A stretch of 29,201 nt of DNA, taken from CALXQW01 sp031553045. Its GTDB lineage: Bacteria > Verrucomicrobiota > Verrucomicrobiia > Opitutales > Intestinicryptomonadaceae. The position numbers were made by a program, and so were the translations under genes. Under the pieces are notes generated by a model. It did not search any database. It saw nothing but the letters and a program-made list of their open reading frames with translations, and was not told the origin of the DNA. Positions 7,531 to 17,492 of the stretch are shown piece after piece. Position 1 is the first letter of the stretch; each line of letters starts with the position of its first letter. Location of the stretch: assembly GCA_031553045.1 (NCBI GenBank), contig JAVBLZ010000019.1, forward strand, positions 1 to 29,201, written 5' to 3'.

Positions 7531-10050
7531 ATGGCGCAAAATTTTTTGAGGTATTTATTTTTTTGCTTCCAGTTTTTTTTAATTTCTGCGGCTATTGCGT
7601 CGGATGCAGACTTTAAAGACGCAAAAATTAAAAATTTTAAAAATATCACTCTTGAAGTTTCGCTCAAGCCTTTCAAAAAAAATGATAAGGCATACATAGA
7701 AAAAGTATGTACAGAAATTTTCAATAGCTGGAAAACCCTTTTAGATTACTCCGACGGCGTAAGCATAATGCTTTGGACTTCAGACGGCTCTGAAATATTG
7801 GATTACACCGGCAACCCGAATCAGAACCTTGAGTGGGCAAAATACATAGGCAACCCAAATACGGAATACCCCGTAGATTCTGAGCCAAAAACTCTGACTC
7901 TGCACCAAAGAGCATATCACTATATGGAGAATCCGCCCTCTTTTACCTATGCGGATTTAAAATTTATCGTCAGCACTCTCAAAAAAATTGGCATAGACAT
8001 AACCGGCAAAGACATCAGGGTGGGCGCAACTTTCGACCCTGGGCCGGAATTTGCAAAGTCTGAATTTAAGTATAAAAAACATCCTGAAATTTGTCTGGGC
8101 AACACCATGGGCAAAAAAAGTTTTGTCTGTTGTTATGCAACTCTCGACGCCGACAAATCAAGCTATGCGGGCTATCCCGAAGGTTTTGAAAAGGGCTTAA
8201 GTTTTGGGAAATTTTTTGGCAGACAGGCTCAGCATTTTCTTTCAGATTTGGGTTTTGATTATCTTTGGTTTTCAAACGGTCTTGGCTTTGGTCTGGAAAC
8301 TTGGCGTACCACTGGCGCAATAATGGATAAAGAGGGCGTATATAAAAGAGAAAACATCAACCGCACAAAATCTCTGATAATGGATTTCTGGAAAGATTTC
8401 CGCAGCGAGTGCCCTAATTTCAGGATTGAAACCAGAGGCACAAATATCTCTACTAGCGCCGATATTGCAAGCGACGGCACGGATTTGCGGGGCTTGTATA
8501 AAGCCAATCTTAATTTTCTGCCGCCGCCAAATTCTCCTTGGGCGGCCTTGAACGGAGACTTTGGTTTGGAGCTTGCGGGATATATGTCGAGAATTGCGGA
8601 GCTGCCTGAAAATGACTACATGTACCGCTACTACACGCACGACCCTTGGTGGGCAAACAGCCCGTGGCTGGATAGGTATGCAAGACAAGCCCACGATATT
8701 TATATGCCCTTATCGGTTGCAAGGTTTGATGAAAATGCAAATGCACACATACCCACATATCTAAATTTTCTCAGCATAGACGATTCTTACGGCAATATGC
8801 CAATGCAGGTTCCCTCTGAAGTTTCCACGCATATTTTGCAGGCAAGGCGCAACGCCCCCGACAGCCCCTCTCCGATAGTTTGGGCGTATCCCTTCGACGA
8901 ATATCATGACATAGCATTCTCAGACACTTCCCGCCTTGAAGAAATATTTTTTGCAGACTGGTATATAGCGCAGGCAATCAATAACGGCGTGCCAATAAAT
9001 TCTGTCGTCTCCGTAAAAAACCTCTGCAAAATTTTTAAAGACGGAAATAAAACTTTTGATTCTTCAATTATTGTTACAACAGCGCCTATCGCAAATTCCG
9101 AATTTGAAAAAGAGCTTGTGAGTTTTCTGGAAAGAGGCGGGAAACTCGTAATTTACGGTACTCTCAAGCACGCAAGCAAAGAGTTTTGCAACTTGATAGG
9201 GATTAAACTTGCGGAAGGTTTGGAAGGAGAATTTGAAGTTACAGATTATGAAGCCATAGACAAATTTTCAGGTGAAAAATCTTTTAGACTCACGCATAAA
9301 TCGGCTTTTTCAGGCGGCGGGCTAGACTCTGTTGCGCTCAACAAACCTAAACAAAAAGTGCTGGCAAGGGCAAAAAACTCCACTGGTGAATTTAGAGATA
9401 TAGCCGTGCTTACATATTATTCTAAAGGCGTAATAACCTATCTTAGGGGCACAAACTACCCCAAGCTTGGCGGGTCAATTTTTGTTGCCGAAAACCAAGA
9501 TAAAAAATTCCCACCTGCAGAACTGCTTAGGGCGGCGCTTTCTGAGATGGGCTTTAAAATCATATTTTCCAAGCCAAACATAAACGACAAGACACCCATA
9601 AACTGCATATCTAAAAGCGATAACGCCTTCTGTTTTGCAGGCTTTACACCTGACCAAACGGTTGAAGAATCTTTCAAATTCCCATTCGGCGCACCAATTT
9701 TTACAGGTTATGAAACCAATCTTTTAAACGGCGCAGCCTCTTACAGAATGCCAAAATCTTACTTTGCGGAATGCAGGGTTTTTGTAGAACAAAACGAAGG
9801 CAAAATCACCCTCAAAGAGCATGCCGTTGGCGAGTTTAAAAAGATACGGCATCTTGAATTGACGGGCTTAAACAATGCTAAAATAAGAGTGTACCCTTCC
9901 GCAAATCCAAACCCAAATATTGAACCCGAATTCAGAAAAGGCAGCCTCTACACAAAAGCGACGTGGCTGCCCTCAAAGAAAATTATTGATTCAACAGGAA
10001 CTTATTGGGAACTTGAAAATGTCTCAGGCAATATCTTCATAATCTGGTAA
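7531..10050 (+). CDS. Large secreted protein of unknown function, glycoside-hydrolase-like fold suspected
   Basis: An 839-residue protein with a signal peptide (about 1-23, ending ISAAIAS). I do not recognise a characterised family. Residues about 35-480 look like one globular enzyme domain rich in Trp/Tyr/Asp/Glu patches such as GATFDPGPEFA, DYLWFSNGLGFGLETW, RIETRGTN, NGDFGLELAGYMSRIA, THDPWWANSPWLDRY and WAYPFDEYHD, a pattern typical of TIM-barrel glycosidases; several conserved-looking Glu residues could be catalytic. Residues about 505-580 (SIIVTTAPIANSEFEKELV, then ERGGKLVIYG) resemble the class I glutamine-amidotransferase-like domain attached to some beta-galactosidase-type hydrolases. 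The remainder is beta-rich. It starts two bases after the phosphoesterase stop and is convergent with nuoN, 36 bp away. Confidence 0.8.
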   Translation: MAQNFLRYLFFCFQFFLISAAIASDADFKDAKIKNFKNITLEVSLKPFKKNDKAYIEKVCTEIFNSWKTLLDYSDGVSIMLWTSDGSEILDYTGNPNQNLEWAKYIGNPNTEYPVDSEPKTLTLHQRAYHYMENPPSFTYADLKFIVSTLKKIGIDITGKDIRVGATFDPGPEFAKSEFKYKKHPEICLGNTMGKKSFVCCYATLDADKSSYAGYPEGFEKGLSFGKFFGRQAQHFLSDLGFDYLWFSNGLGFGLETWRTTGAIMDKEGVYKRENINRTKSLIMDFWKDFRSECPNFRIETRGTNISTSADIASDGTDLRGLYKANLNFLPPPNSPWAALNGDFGLELAGYMSRIAELPENDYMYRYYTHDPWWANSPWLDRYARQAHDIYMPLSVARFDENANAHIPTYLNFLSIDDSYGNMPMQVPSEVSTHILQARRNAPDSPSPIVWAYPFDEYHDIAFSDTSRLEEIFFADWYIAQAINNGVPINSVVSVKNLCKIFKDGNKTFDSSIIVTTAPIANSEFEKELVSFLERGGKLVIYGTLKHASKEFCNLIGIKLAEGLEGEFEVTDYEAIDKFSGEKSFRLTHKSAFSGGGLDSVALNKPKQKVLARAKNSTGEFRDIAVLTYYSKGVITYLRGTNYPKLGGSIFVAENQDKKFPPAELLRAALSEMGFKIIFSKPNINDKTPINCISKSDNAFCFAGFTPDQTVEESFKFPFGAPIFTGYETNLLNGAASYRMPKSYFAECRVFVEQNEGKITLKEHAVGEFKKIRHLELTGLNNAKIRVYPSANPNPNIEPEFRKGSLYTKATWLPSKKIIDSTGTYWELENVSGNIFIIW

Positions 10051-10086
10051 TCATATTGCCGCACAGCTTCAAGAGCATCTGTTTAA

Positions 10087-11535
10087 TTAGATTATGTTCA
10101 CAATGTAAATTATGCCAAAGCAAAGTGTTGCAGCAGAAATTGCAACCAAAGTTGTAAGATGCGCCGGAGCACTTTCATAAGGAGTCTGAGCGCTTTTTTC
10201 ATCTACATAAACCGTGCGCATCCACGCAAAATAATAATAGATGCTTATTGCCGAGCCCAAAATCATTACCCCAACAAGCCAGTATAAACCAGCCGACCAA
10301 GCCAATACCAATACCAAAACTTTTGCAAAGAACCCAGCCGTTGGCGGTATGCCCGCCAATGACGATAAGTTGATTGCCAAAGTATTTGCGGAAACCCTGC
10401 AGATTTTTGAGAGACCGCAATAGTCGGTAGTGTCTAGGGCAGAATCATCGGAATTTGCAAACATATTCAAAACGTAGAATACCCCGTAAGTGGCGAACAT
10501 GTAGGCAACCAGATAAAAATAGAGCGCAACAAAGCAAAGCTCCATCCTAGACTCGTCGAAAGAAAATACGCTTATTGACGCAAGTAAGACCAACAAATAC
10601 CCCGCATTTGCTATGCCAGAAAGCGCCATGAGCCTCTTGACGTTTGCCTGCGATATTGCGGCTATATTGCCCACCAAAATCGTAGCTGCTGCAACTATGC
10701 TTATCGGCAAAGAAATATTTTCAAGAGGCAAAGAAACCTTGCTTACGATAGTCGCCATTACAATCACACCCGCAGCCTTTGACGCCACGGCAAAGAAAGC
10801 CGTAACTGGTGTGGGTGCACCTTGATAAACGTCGCTCATCCAAAATTGAAACGGGAATGCGCCCACTTTAAATAGCAGCGCCGAAAAAACAAAAACCATG
10901 CCCAAGCAAAACAATGCGGAATCTACACCGTAGGAAAAATTCTTGAAGCTGATAAAATCCAAACCGTTTTTTAAACCTGCGCCATAAACTAGGGCTATGC
11001 CCATCAAAAATATTGTGCCGCTTATGCCGCTTATAATCAGGAAACGCACCCCCGCCTCAAGAGATGCCGCCTTTTTCCTATTCCAAGAAGTGAGTATGTA
11101 AAAACATATCGTAGCGCCTTCCAACGATACAAAAGAAAGCATGAGATTTGCGCTGCGAACAAATATTGAAAGCGCCGCCATCGCCAACATCAAAACGGCA
11201 AAAAATTCCACCCTAGCCAAGCTTGCATCTTTTGCAAAAAACCTGAATGCCATGAACGATGAAAAAACCCCGCAGGTTATCACAAAAACCTGAAAGGAAA
11301 GATTTGCGCCAAGCATGCCTGAAAATGAAGTCTCTGAAGGAGAAATCCATATCGCCAGCACTATGCAGGCAAGCATCATGACAACCGAAAGCGCAGGCAA
11401 AAAAGATTTTGCACCTTTGGGCATCAAGACCGCCAATAAAAGCAAAAATGACGCCGCAACAACCAAACTTGTCTCTACAAGTATTGAAAGCCAATCGGCC
11501 TGCTTGGGGATGTATTGTATTAAATTTTGCAACAT
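10087..11535 (-). CDS. nuoN: NADH-quinone oxidoreductase subunit N
   Basis: Antiporter-like proton-pumping subunit of complex I in the inner membrane, 482 residues with about 14 hydrophobic helices. The segment around VGAFPFQFWMSDVYQGAPTP carries the lysine-containing half-channel signature of the NuoL/M/N family, and FVSLEGATICFYILTSW holds the conserved helix-5 glutamate. It is the last gene of the nuo operon, 12 bases after nuoM, with AAAGAG about 8 bases before the ATG. I see no clear terminator hairpin in the 36 bp separating it from the convergent upstream-strand gene. Confidence 0.95.
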   Translation of the reverse strand: MLQNLIQYIPKQADWLSILVETSLVVAASFLLLLAVLMPKGAKSFLPALSVVMMLACIVLAIWISPSETSFSGMLGANLSFQVFVITCGVFSSFMAFRFFAKDASLARVEFFAVLMLAMAALSIFVRSANLMLSFVSLEGATICFYILTSWNRKKAASLEAGVRFLIISGISGTIFLMGIALVYGAGLKNGLDFISFKNFSYGVDSALFCLGMVFVFSALLFKVGAFPFQFWMSDVYQGAPTPVTAFFAVASKAAGVIVMATIVSKVSLPLENISLPISIVAAATILVGNIAAISQANVKRLMALSGIANAGYLLVLLASISVFSFDESRMELCFVALYFYLVAYMFATYGVFYVLNMFANSDDSALDTTDYCGLSKICRVSANTLAINLSSLAGIPPTAGFFAKVLVLVLAWSAGLYWLVGVMILGSAISIYYYFAWMRTVYVDEKSAQTPYESAPAHLTTLVAISAATLCFGIIYIVNII

Positions 11536-11547
11536 AGTATAAACTCT

Positions 11548-13047
11548 TTATTTTAAAATTTTAGAAAATGTATTTTTTGCCGTAAGCTCCACATTCAAAC
11601 TGCCCGTGATGGAAGATGGGAAAAAGCCCGCAAAAAACATTGCCACTATCAAAACGGCGGCGGCGCATTTTTCTTTCAAACTTAAGTCAGACATATTTGA
11701 AGTTTCAAGCATGCGTTTGTCAGGAGTTCCATAAAACACCCTTGCCAACGCCCTCAAGCCGTAGATCGCAGAAATTATTATGCCCGTTGCCGCAATAGCG
11801 GTGAGTATTGGGCTCATTACCCAAAGACCCATCAAGACGCATATCTCACCCCAAAAATTTGCAAACCCCGGAAGCCCCAAGCCGGCAAATGTGGCTATCG
11901 CAAACATAACCGCCAAAACGGGTGCAGTTTTATATAAGCCGCCCATCCAATACATATTCCACTGCCCTGTCCTTTTTACTATTGCGTTGGAAAGCATAAA
12001 GGTCAGCGCAACACTAAGGCCGTGCCCAAACATCATAAGCACCGCACCGCCAAAACCGAGAACCGTTGTTGAGGCTATGCCAAGAAAACATATACCCATG
12101 TGCGATACGCTTGAATATGAAACCATCATCTTCAAGTCTCTTTGCGCCATTGTTACAAGACCCATTATCACCACGTTGCCCAAGGCAAGATATGCGAGTA
12201 TTTGCGCATATTCGCTTGCGCCTCTTGGCAAGACAACTGCGGCAACCTGTATCAAAAGGTAAAGCCCAAATTTTTTGAGAACCCCTGCGTGCAGCATGGC
12301 AAAAGATGTGGGTGCGGCAGAATATGTGCGAGGCGCCCAAGAATGAAACGGAAATAAAGAGACCAACACGCCCAAACCAAACATCAAAAATGGATACGCA
12401 ACATGCTGCATATTTTGAGGGACTACGCTGTGCACAGAAACAGAAATCATATCGTCTATTTCAAAACTGCCCGTCAACAAATATAGATAAATTATACCCA
12501 ACAAAGATACCAGTGCGCCCAATGTCAGATAAACCGCCATCTCTATGGCCGCCGTGCGTTTGCCCGCACCGCCCCAGACGCATATGGCAATGAATGTGGG
12601 CACAAGCGCAAATTCATGAAACATATAAATCCACAAGACATTCAAAGAACTGAATGTGCCTAAAAGCCCGCCCTGCATTATAAGAAGCAACACATAATAC
12701 ATTCGAGAATTTTCTATCTTTGAAATCATAGCCCAAAGAGAGGCGGCAAAGCCCACAATAGCCGCCAAAATAAACATAGGCAAAGATATTCCGTTTAAGG
12801 CAAATGTCGGCAAATATGGAAATATCCAAAAGATTTCTTCTGAAGAAAATTTAAAGCCGGGCTCAAAATACCCGCTTGTATAATATGAGTACCACAAGTA
12901 GAGCGCCACGAGCAGAGGGTAAAGCGTTGACGTGAAAAGCAATATCTTTGAAAACTTTTTTACAAATCCAAACCACCCCAAAACGCCCGCAGAAAGCAAA
13001 GGCAAAAGTACCGCAGAAAACAAAATGCATCCGTTTATATTTTCCAT
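11548..13047 (-). CDS. nuoM: NADH-quinone oxidoreductase subunit M
   Basis: Second antiporter-like subunit of the membrane arm, 499 residues, multi-helix. Diagnostic features are YMFHEFALVPTFI with the conserved glutamate E145 (equivalent to E144 of E. coli NuoM), FPFHSWAPRTYSAAPTSFAMLHAG, and the later SHMGICFLGI segment. Length and motif spacing are normal for the family. The start is one base beyond the nuoL stop and only a short GGG lies upstream, so translation is probably coupled to nuoL. Confidence 0.96.
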   Translation of the reverse strand: MENINGCILFSAVLLPLLSAGVLGWFGFVKKFSKILLFTSTLYPLLVALYLWYSYYTSGYFEPGFKFSSEEIFWIFPYLPTFALNGISLPMFILAAIVGFAASLWAMISKIENSRMYYVLLLIMQGGLLGTFSSLNVLWIYMFHEFALVPTFIAICVWGGAGKRTAAIEMAVYLTLGALVSLLGIIYLYLLTGSFEIDDMISVSVHSVVPQNMQHVAYPFLMFGLGVLVSLFPFHSWAPRTYSAAPTSFAMLHAGVLKKFGLYLLIQVAAVVLPRGASEYAQILAYLALGNVVIMGLVTMAQRDLKMMVSYSSVSHMGICFLGIASTTVLGFGGAVLMMFGHGLSVALTFMLSNAIVKRTGQWNMYWMGGLYKTAPVLAVMFAIATFAGLGLPGFANFWGEICVLMGLWVMSPILTAIAATGIIISAIYGLRALARVFYGTPDKRMLETSNMSDLSLKEKCAAAVLIVAMFFAGFFPSSITGSLNVELTAKNTFSKILK

Positions 13048-13048
13048 A

Positions 13049-14971
13049 TTAACGACCCTTTATTAAAATTATAACTATTACAACTATGCCCAAAAGCATG
13101 AACTTTGCATAAGTTGCGGTTGAACGAGAGTGCAGGCGTCTAAAAACTTCACTCAAACTTATTGCCAAGGCTGCAGAACCGCGCACAAACACTTGATGTA
13201 TCAAAAGCAAATCCAACACATTTACAAGCGACGCAAAGCGCTGCTGAACTTTTGCGACATAGTAATCATAAACATTGTCAAACCACCCGTGCGCCTTCAA
13301 TGCGCCAAAAATTATGGGAAAACGCTTTTCGACAGGGTCTATGCCCCTGTTCTTTCCGTATATCAAATATGAGAGCGCCAAAAATACCAACGTTGCAATG
13401 CCAAGCCCAATTTCAAAAGCGTGCATGTGTGGAATTTTCTCTAGATGCCCGTGCAAATTTGCATAAGAAACAGATATAAAGTTTGTAACAGACACAGGCA
13501 AAAGTGCGTTCATAAAACCATCACCCCAAAGCATCTGGGTTTTCACTCCCATTGCAGCCGCAAAAGAAAAAATTGCAAGCATCACCAAAGGTAGCGTCAT
13601 ATAGAAACCGCTTTCACGAGCGTGGGCGGCGTTCTCGCCCTGAGGCTTACCCAAAAATACGTTGAAGAATAATCTGCCAGTATAAAGCGGTGTCATAAAT
13701 GCGGCAATCAAAGTAAATATCAAACACAGCCAAACCAACACGCCCGTGCCTTCAGAAGCGTTTGCGTAAGCCAAAGCCAAGATTGCGTCTTTACTGTAAT
13801 AACCGGCAAAAAATGGAGTTGCTATCAAAGAAAGCCCAGCTATCAACGCCACCAAAGTTGTAACGGGCATCTTTTTATAAAGGCCACCCATCTTAAACAT
13901 ATCCTGCTCATGATGGCAGCCGTATATCACAGAACCCGCCACGAGAAACAATGCAGCCTTAAAGAATGCGTGCGTTGTCAAATGGAACATGGCTACACCA
14001 TAAGCGCCAAGACCCACCGCTACACCCATTAACCCAAGATGCGCCAAAGTTGAATATGCCAAAGTCTTTTTTACATCCCTTTGACCCAGTGCCCAAAAAC
14101 CCGCAAGCATTGAAAGCATAGAACAGAGTAAGAGCACTGTCTGCAAAACATCGGGGGTTAAAAAGCCTATCATGCCAAGCCTGCACATCATGAACACCCC
14201 AGCAACCACCATGGTTGCTGCGTGTATAAGCGCAGAAACTGGCGTGGGACCCGCCATGGCGTCCGTAAGCCAGACTTGCAAAGGCATCTGCGCGCTCTTG
14301 CCCAAAAAGCCGCACATCACAAGCAGACCCATTGCGGTTGTCGCCTTTTCCGGAGTTGCGGCAAGTATGCTTGCTATTTGAGAAAAGTTCAGCGTGCCCA
14401 AAGAATGGTAACAAAAAATTATGCCAAGCAAAAAACCAAAGTCTCCAACCCTGTTTACGATGAAGGCTTTTTTAGAGGCGTTTGCCGCCTCAGGGGTGTC
14501 TGCATAATGGGCGATAAGCATGTATGAGCTAAAGCCCACAAACTCCCAAAATACGAACATCATCAAAAGATTGTCGGCAAAAACAATGCCCGTCATAGAG
14601 AACATAAAGAAGCTCAACCCGCCGAAAAACCTTGCCTTGCCAGAGTCATGCTTCATGTAACCCAAACTAAAAATATGAATCAGCATACCCACAAAGAGCA
14701 CCACAAAAATCATATTTGCGGAGAGTTTGTCGAAAAGCAGCCCCATATTGAATGTGAATGAGCCAAGCTCAAACATGGGTCTGGATGCCGAGATTGCCAG
14801 CGTAGATTTTGCGTGCATTTCAAGGAGTATATACACCAACACGCCAAAGCATATTACGGAACTTGCAACGCTCACAAGAGATGCCAATGCGCCTTTTTTC
14901 CGCAAAAATAAAAGTATTGCCGCCGCCGAAAATAGCGGCAAAAACAAGATAAATAAAAATTCGCTTATCAT
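13049..14971 (-). CDS. nuoL: NADH-quinone oxidoreductase subunit L
   Basis: Largest antiporter-like subunit at the distal end of the membrane arm, 640 residues. Helix-5 motif FVFWEFVGFSSYMLIAHY carries E143, and GKSAQMPLQVWLTDAMAGPTPVSAL with IHAATMV carries the channel lysine and histidine. The C-terminal region (about 570-640) contains the lateral amphipathic helix and last transmembrane anchor typical of NuoL (final segment LLGIVVIVIILI). It begins 6 bases after nuoK and ends one base before nuoM. Confidence 0.96.
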   Translation of the reverse strand: MISEFLFILFLPLFSAAAILLFLRKKGALASLVSVASSVICFGVLVYILLEMHAKSTLAISASRPMFELGSFTFNMGLLFDKLSANMIFVVLFVGMLIHIFSLGYMKHDSGKARFFGGLSFFMFSMTGIVFADNLLMMFVFWEFVGFSSYMLIAHYADTPEAANASKKAFIVNRVGDFGFLLGIIFCYHSLGTLNFSQIASILAATPEKATTAMGLLVMCGFLGKSAQMPLQVWLTDAMAGPTPVSALIHAATMVVAGVFMMCRLGMIGFLTPDVLQTVLLLCSMLSMLAGFWALGQRDVKKTLAYSTLAHLGLMGVAVGLGAYGVAMFHLTTHAFFKAALFLVAGSVIYGCHHEQDMFKMGGLYKKMPVTTLVALIAGLSLIATPFFAGYYSKDAILALAYANASEGTGVLVWLCLIFTLIAAFMTPLYTGRLFFNVFLGKPQGENAAHARESGFYMTLPLVMLAIFSFAAAMGVKTQMLWGDGFMNALLPVSVTNFISVSYANLHGHLEKIPHMHAFEIGLGIATLVFLALSYLIYGKNRGIDPVEKRFPIIFGALKAHGWFDNVYDYYVAKVQQRFASLVNVLDLLLIHQVFVRGSAALAISLSEVFRRLHSRSTATYAKFMLLGIVVIVIILIKGR

Positions 14972-14977
14972 AAAAAG

Positions 14978-15289
14978 TTAGTCCCCCAAAGAGTTGTATT
15001 TATCGACATCCACATTTTGAGTGATTTTGAAAAGCTGCACTATTATGGCAAGCCCCACGGCAACTTCGGCGGCGGCTATTGCCAAAATAAAAAATGCAAA
15101 TACTGCGCCGTCAAAATTTGAATATGCCCTTGAAAACGCCACAAACACTAGCATTGAAGCGCAAAGCATAAGCTCTATACATATAAATACCGTTATGGCA
15201 TTTTTCTTGTAAAGAGCACCCAAAAGCCCTGTCAAAAAGATTGCGAAGGCGGGGATTAAAAAATGATTAAAGACCAATGATTCTTCCAT
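14978..15289 (-). CDS. nuoK: NADH-quinone oxidoreductase subunit K
   Basis: Small 103-residue membrane subunit with three transmembrane helices, MrpC-like, forming part of the proton path between NuoH and NuoN. The two membrane glutamates expected for this subunit are present at E39 (in FICIELMLCA) and E75 (in AIAAAEVAVGLAI). Length is normal. The start is one base from the nuoJ stop. Confidence 0.95.
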   Translation of the reverse strand: MEESLVFNHFLIPAFAIFLTGLLGALYKKNAITVFICIELMLCASMLVFVAFSRAYSNFDGAVFAFFILAIAAAEVAVGLAIIVQLFKITQNVDVDKYNSLGD

Positions 15290-15290
15290 A

Positions 15291-15809
15291 TTAAAGCATA
15301 TTCCTTTTAAATTTTTTAAGCGGGAATTTTTCCTTGGCTATCACTATGACACCTACCATTGCGGCAAGCAAAATAGCCCCTGCAATTTCAAAAAATAACA
15401 CGTACTTTGTGAACATCAAATACCCGTAAGTTTCAGCCTTGGCAAGCACGCCGTCAGACTTTGGCGCACTGAAAAATTCCGGCGAAGATTTTGAAAGATA
15501 GACGATAAGCGCCATCATCAAGACCCATAAAAACATCAGCTTGATACGCTCAAAACGTGTCTGTTTTGCGTTGGAATCTCCCACAAGCATTGCTATAAAA
15601 ACAAAGAGCACCATTATTGCGCCGCCATATACCAATACCATCAAAAGCCCCAACAGATACGCCTGCATGAGTATCAGCAAAGCCGACATGCCAAGCACGC
15701 TTAAAAGCATGCTCATTGCCGCATTCACATGGGAGCGCACAAACAAAACCCCCAATGCGCCGCCTATTGCAATGGCTGAAAAAATATTTAAAATTATTGA
15801 ATTTTCCAT
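15291..15809 (-). CDS. nuoJ: NADH-quinone oxidoreductase subunit J
   Basis: Five-helix membrane subunit of complex I, 172 residues from the chosen start. The family hallmark is the helix-3 segment with a tyrosine followed by glycines, seen as LGLLMVLVYGGAIMVLFVFIAML. A longer frame reaches back into nuoI to 15839, but the ATG at 15809 fits the family N-terminus (MENSIILNIFSAIAIGG), lies one base after the nuoI stop, and has AGGAG about 13 bases upstream. Confidence 0.93.
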   Translation of the reverse strand: MENSIILNIFSAIAIGGALGVLFVRSHVNAAMSMLLSVLGMSALLILMQAYLLGLLMVLVYGGAIMVLFVFIAMLVGDSNAKQTRFERIKLMFLWVLMMALIVYLSKSSPEFFSAPKSDGVLAKAETYGYLMFTKYVLFFEIAGAILLAAMVGVIVIAKEKFPLKKFKRNML

Positions 15810-15810
15810 A

Positions 15811-16353
15811 TTAGTGGCTGTCTCCTTCCAGCTCGGCATTTTGTTTTATTCTGGACCACTTCATGACTTTGTCCGGCAAAGTGCCGCCCACCTCGTAGAG
15901 CTTCTTTTTATTTCTGACAAGCTCTGTTCTGGACAAAGCCGTCAAAGAATATTCATTCTGCAAAATTATCGCCCTCTCAGGGCAAACTTCCTGACACATT
16001 CCGCAGAATATGCAGCGCAACATGTCTATTTCAAACTCTTTGGGCGCTTTTTCTATGTGGGCGTACTGACTTTCAGAATCTATTGCGCCTGGCGTTATCC
16101 GTATTGCCTTCGATGGGCAGACAAACTCGCAAAGCTGGCAAGAGACGCATTTTTCCCTGCCAAAAGAATCTTTAATTAGCGTAGGCGCACCCCTGTAATT
16201 GCGTGGTATCGCAGGGCGCTCGTCAGGATAGCACAAAGTTATTTTGGGCTTGAAAAAATTCCGCAAAGTAATGTAGAGCCCGCCTATGACCTGAGGCAAA
16301 TATGTGCGCTCAAGAAGGCTGAGTTTTTTTCTTTCGACTATTATTGATGCCAT
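15811..16353 (-). CDS. nuoI: NADH-quinone oxidoreductase subunit I, 2x[4Fe-4S]
   Basis: Peripheral-arm ferredoxin-like subunit that carries electrons toward the N2 cluster. The 180-residue protein has two complete cluster motifs: C69-x2-C72-x2-C75-x3-C79 (CVSCQLCEFVC) and C114-x2-C117-x2-C120-x3-C124 (CIFCGMCQEVC). The N-terminal amphipathic region anchors it to the membrane arm. It starts 8 bases after the nuoH stop. Confidence 0.96.
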   Translation of the reverse strand: MASIIVERKKLSLLERTYLPQVIGGLYITLRNFFKPKITLCYPDERPAIPRNYRGAPTLIKDSFGREKCVSCQLCEFVCPSKAIRITPGAIDSESQYAHIEKAPKEFEIDMLRCIFCGMCQEVCPERAIILQNEYSLTALSRTELVRNKKKLYEVGGTLPDKVMKWSRIKQNAELEGDSH

Positions 16354-16361
16354 AAAAATTC

Positions 16362-17492
16362 TTAATTTATAAACGCCCTCAAAAGCATATAGAAAATAAA
16401 GTTTGCAACCGCCAAAGGCAGAAGCTTAGACCAACCCAAGTCCATAACTTGGTCGTATCTGAATCTTGGAACACTCCAACGCACCCAGATAAAGAATATC
16501 ACCATTGCCGCAACCTTTGCCACAAATGTCAGCAATGAAAACACCGTGCTTATCCAACCCCAAGATTCCGGCCAAGACAAAAATGGGAAGGGATTAAAGC
16601 CCCCCAAAAATAAAGTTACAAACAACGCCGAAGCCACGACAACGTGACCATATTCCCCAGTAAAAAATAGACCAAACTTAAAGCTGCCGTATTCCGTATG
16701 GAAACCGCTTACAAGGTCTGTCTCACTTTCCGCCATGTCGAACGGAAGGCGGTTTGTTTCGGCAAATATGGCTATTAAAAATATCAATGCGCCCAAGGGC
16801 TGAACAAAACAATACCATAATCCTGTCTGGCTTTTTGCAATTTCAAACAAGCTCAAAGGATTTTCTACCAGAGGGGCAACCCATATCACAAGGCCGAGTG
16901 CGCTAAGCCCCAAAGCAAGCTCATAACTTATAACCTGCGCCGATGCCCTAATCCCGCCGTGATATGGAAATTTGCTGTTTGAAGCCCAACCCGCAATAAC
17001 TGCGCCGTATGCGCCCAATGAGCCTATGGCAAGCGCAAAGAGCAAGCTTAAATCCAGATTTGCAACAGACATTGGTATTGCGCCAGCATCCGTAAAAATT
17101 ATGCCAAAAGGTATGACGCAAGCCGTAAATAGCACGGGCGTAAGCGCCAAAATGGGCGCTGCCAAAAACCAAAGTTTATTCACATGCTTTGGCAAAGGGT
17201 CTTCTTTGAGCAGAAACTTAAGAGCGTCGGCGACAAGCTGCATGAGCCCAAATTTTTTCAACATGGGTCCCGCAAATGGGATGGCTTCCACAAAAGGTAT
17301 GGCGGTTCTATTTGGGCCCCACCTGCCCTGTATGAAGGCGCAGACTTTGCGCTCTGCAACAACGCTCAAGCCCGCAAATGTCATAACAAAAATTATGGCA
17401 AGCAAAGCGTATATCACTTTTAAGACTATGTTTAGAGTCAATTCCCAAAATGGGGAAAGCTCCGCAAATATTGTTAAATTTTGACTAAGCAT
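16362..17492 (-). CDS. nuoH: NADH-quinone oxidoreductase subunit H
   Basis: Membrane subunit that forms the quinone chamber with NuoB and NuoD, 376 residues (longer than the about 325 of E. coli). Family motifs: VVAERKVCAFIQGRWGPNR on the first cytoplasmic loop, ADALKFLLKED, FAETNRLPFDMAESETDLV with the acidic quinone-channel residues, then HTEYGSFKFGLFF, and WVRWSVPRFRYDQVM near the C-terminus. The extra length includes an insertion after GPNR (TAIPFVEAIPFAGPMLKK). The ATG overlaps the nuoG stop by 8 bases (ATGCTTAG). Confidence 0.96.
   Translation of the reverse strand: MLSQNLTIFAELSPFWELTLNIVLKVIYALLAIIFVMTFAGLSVVAERKVCAFIQGRWGPNRTAIPFVEAIPFAGPMLKKFGLMQLVADALKFLLKEDPLPKHVNKLWFLAAPILALTPVLFTACVIPFGIIFTDAGAIPMSVANLDLSLLFALAIGSLGAYGAVIAGWASNSKFPYHGGIRASAQVISYELALGLSALGLVIWVAPLVENPLSLFEIAKSQTGLWYCFVQPLGALIFLIAIFAETNRLPFDMAESETDLVSGFHTEYGSFKFGLFFTGEYGHVVVASALFVTLFLGGFNPFPFLSWPESWGWISTVFSLLTFVAKVAAMVIFFIWVRWSVPRFRYDQVMDLGWSKLLPLAVANFIFYMLLRAFIN

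Noticed and set aside
13959..14414. Second minus-strand frame of 151 codons inside nuoL.
   Set aside because: Same-strand shadow of nuoL in another frame, with no recognisable domain.
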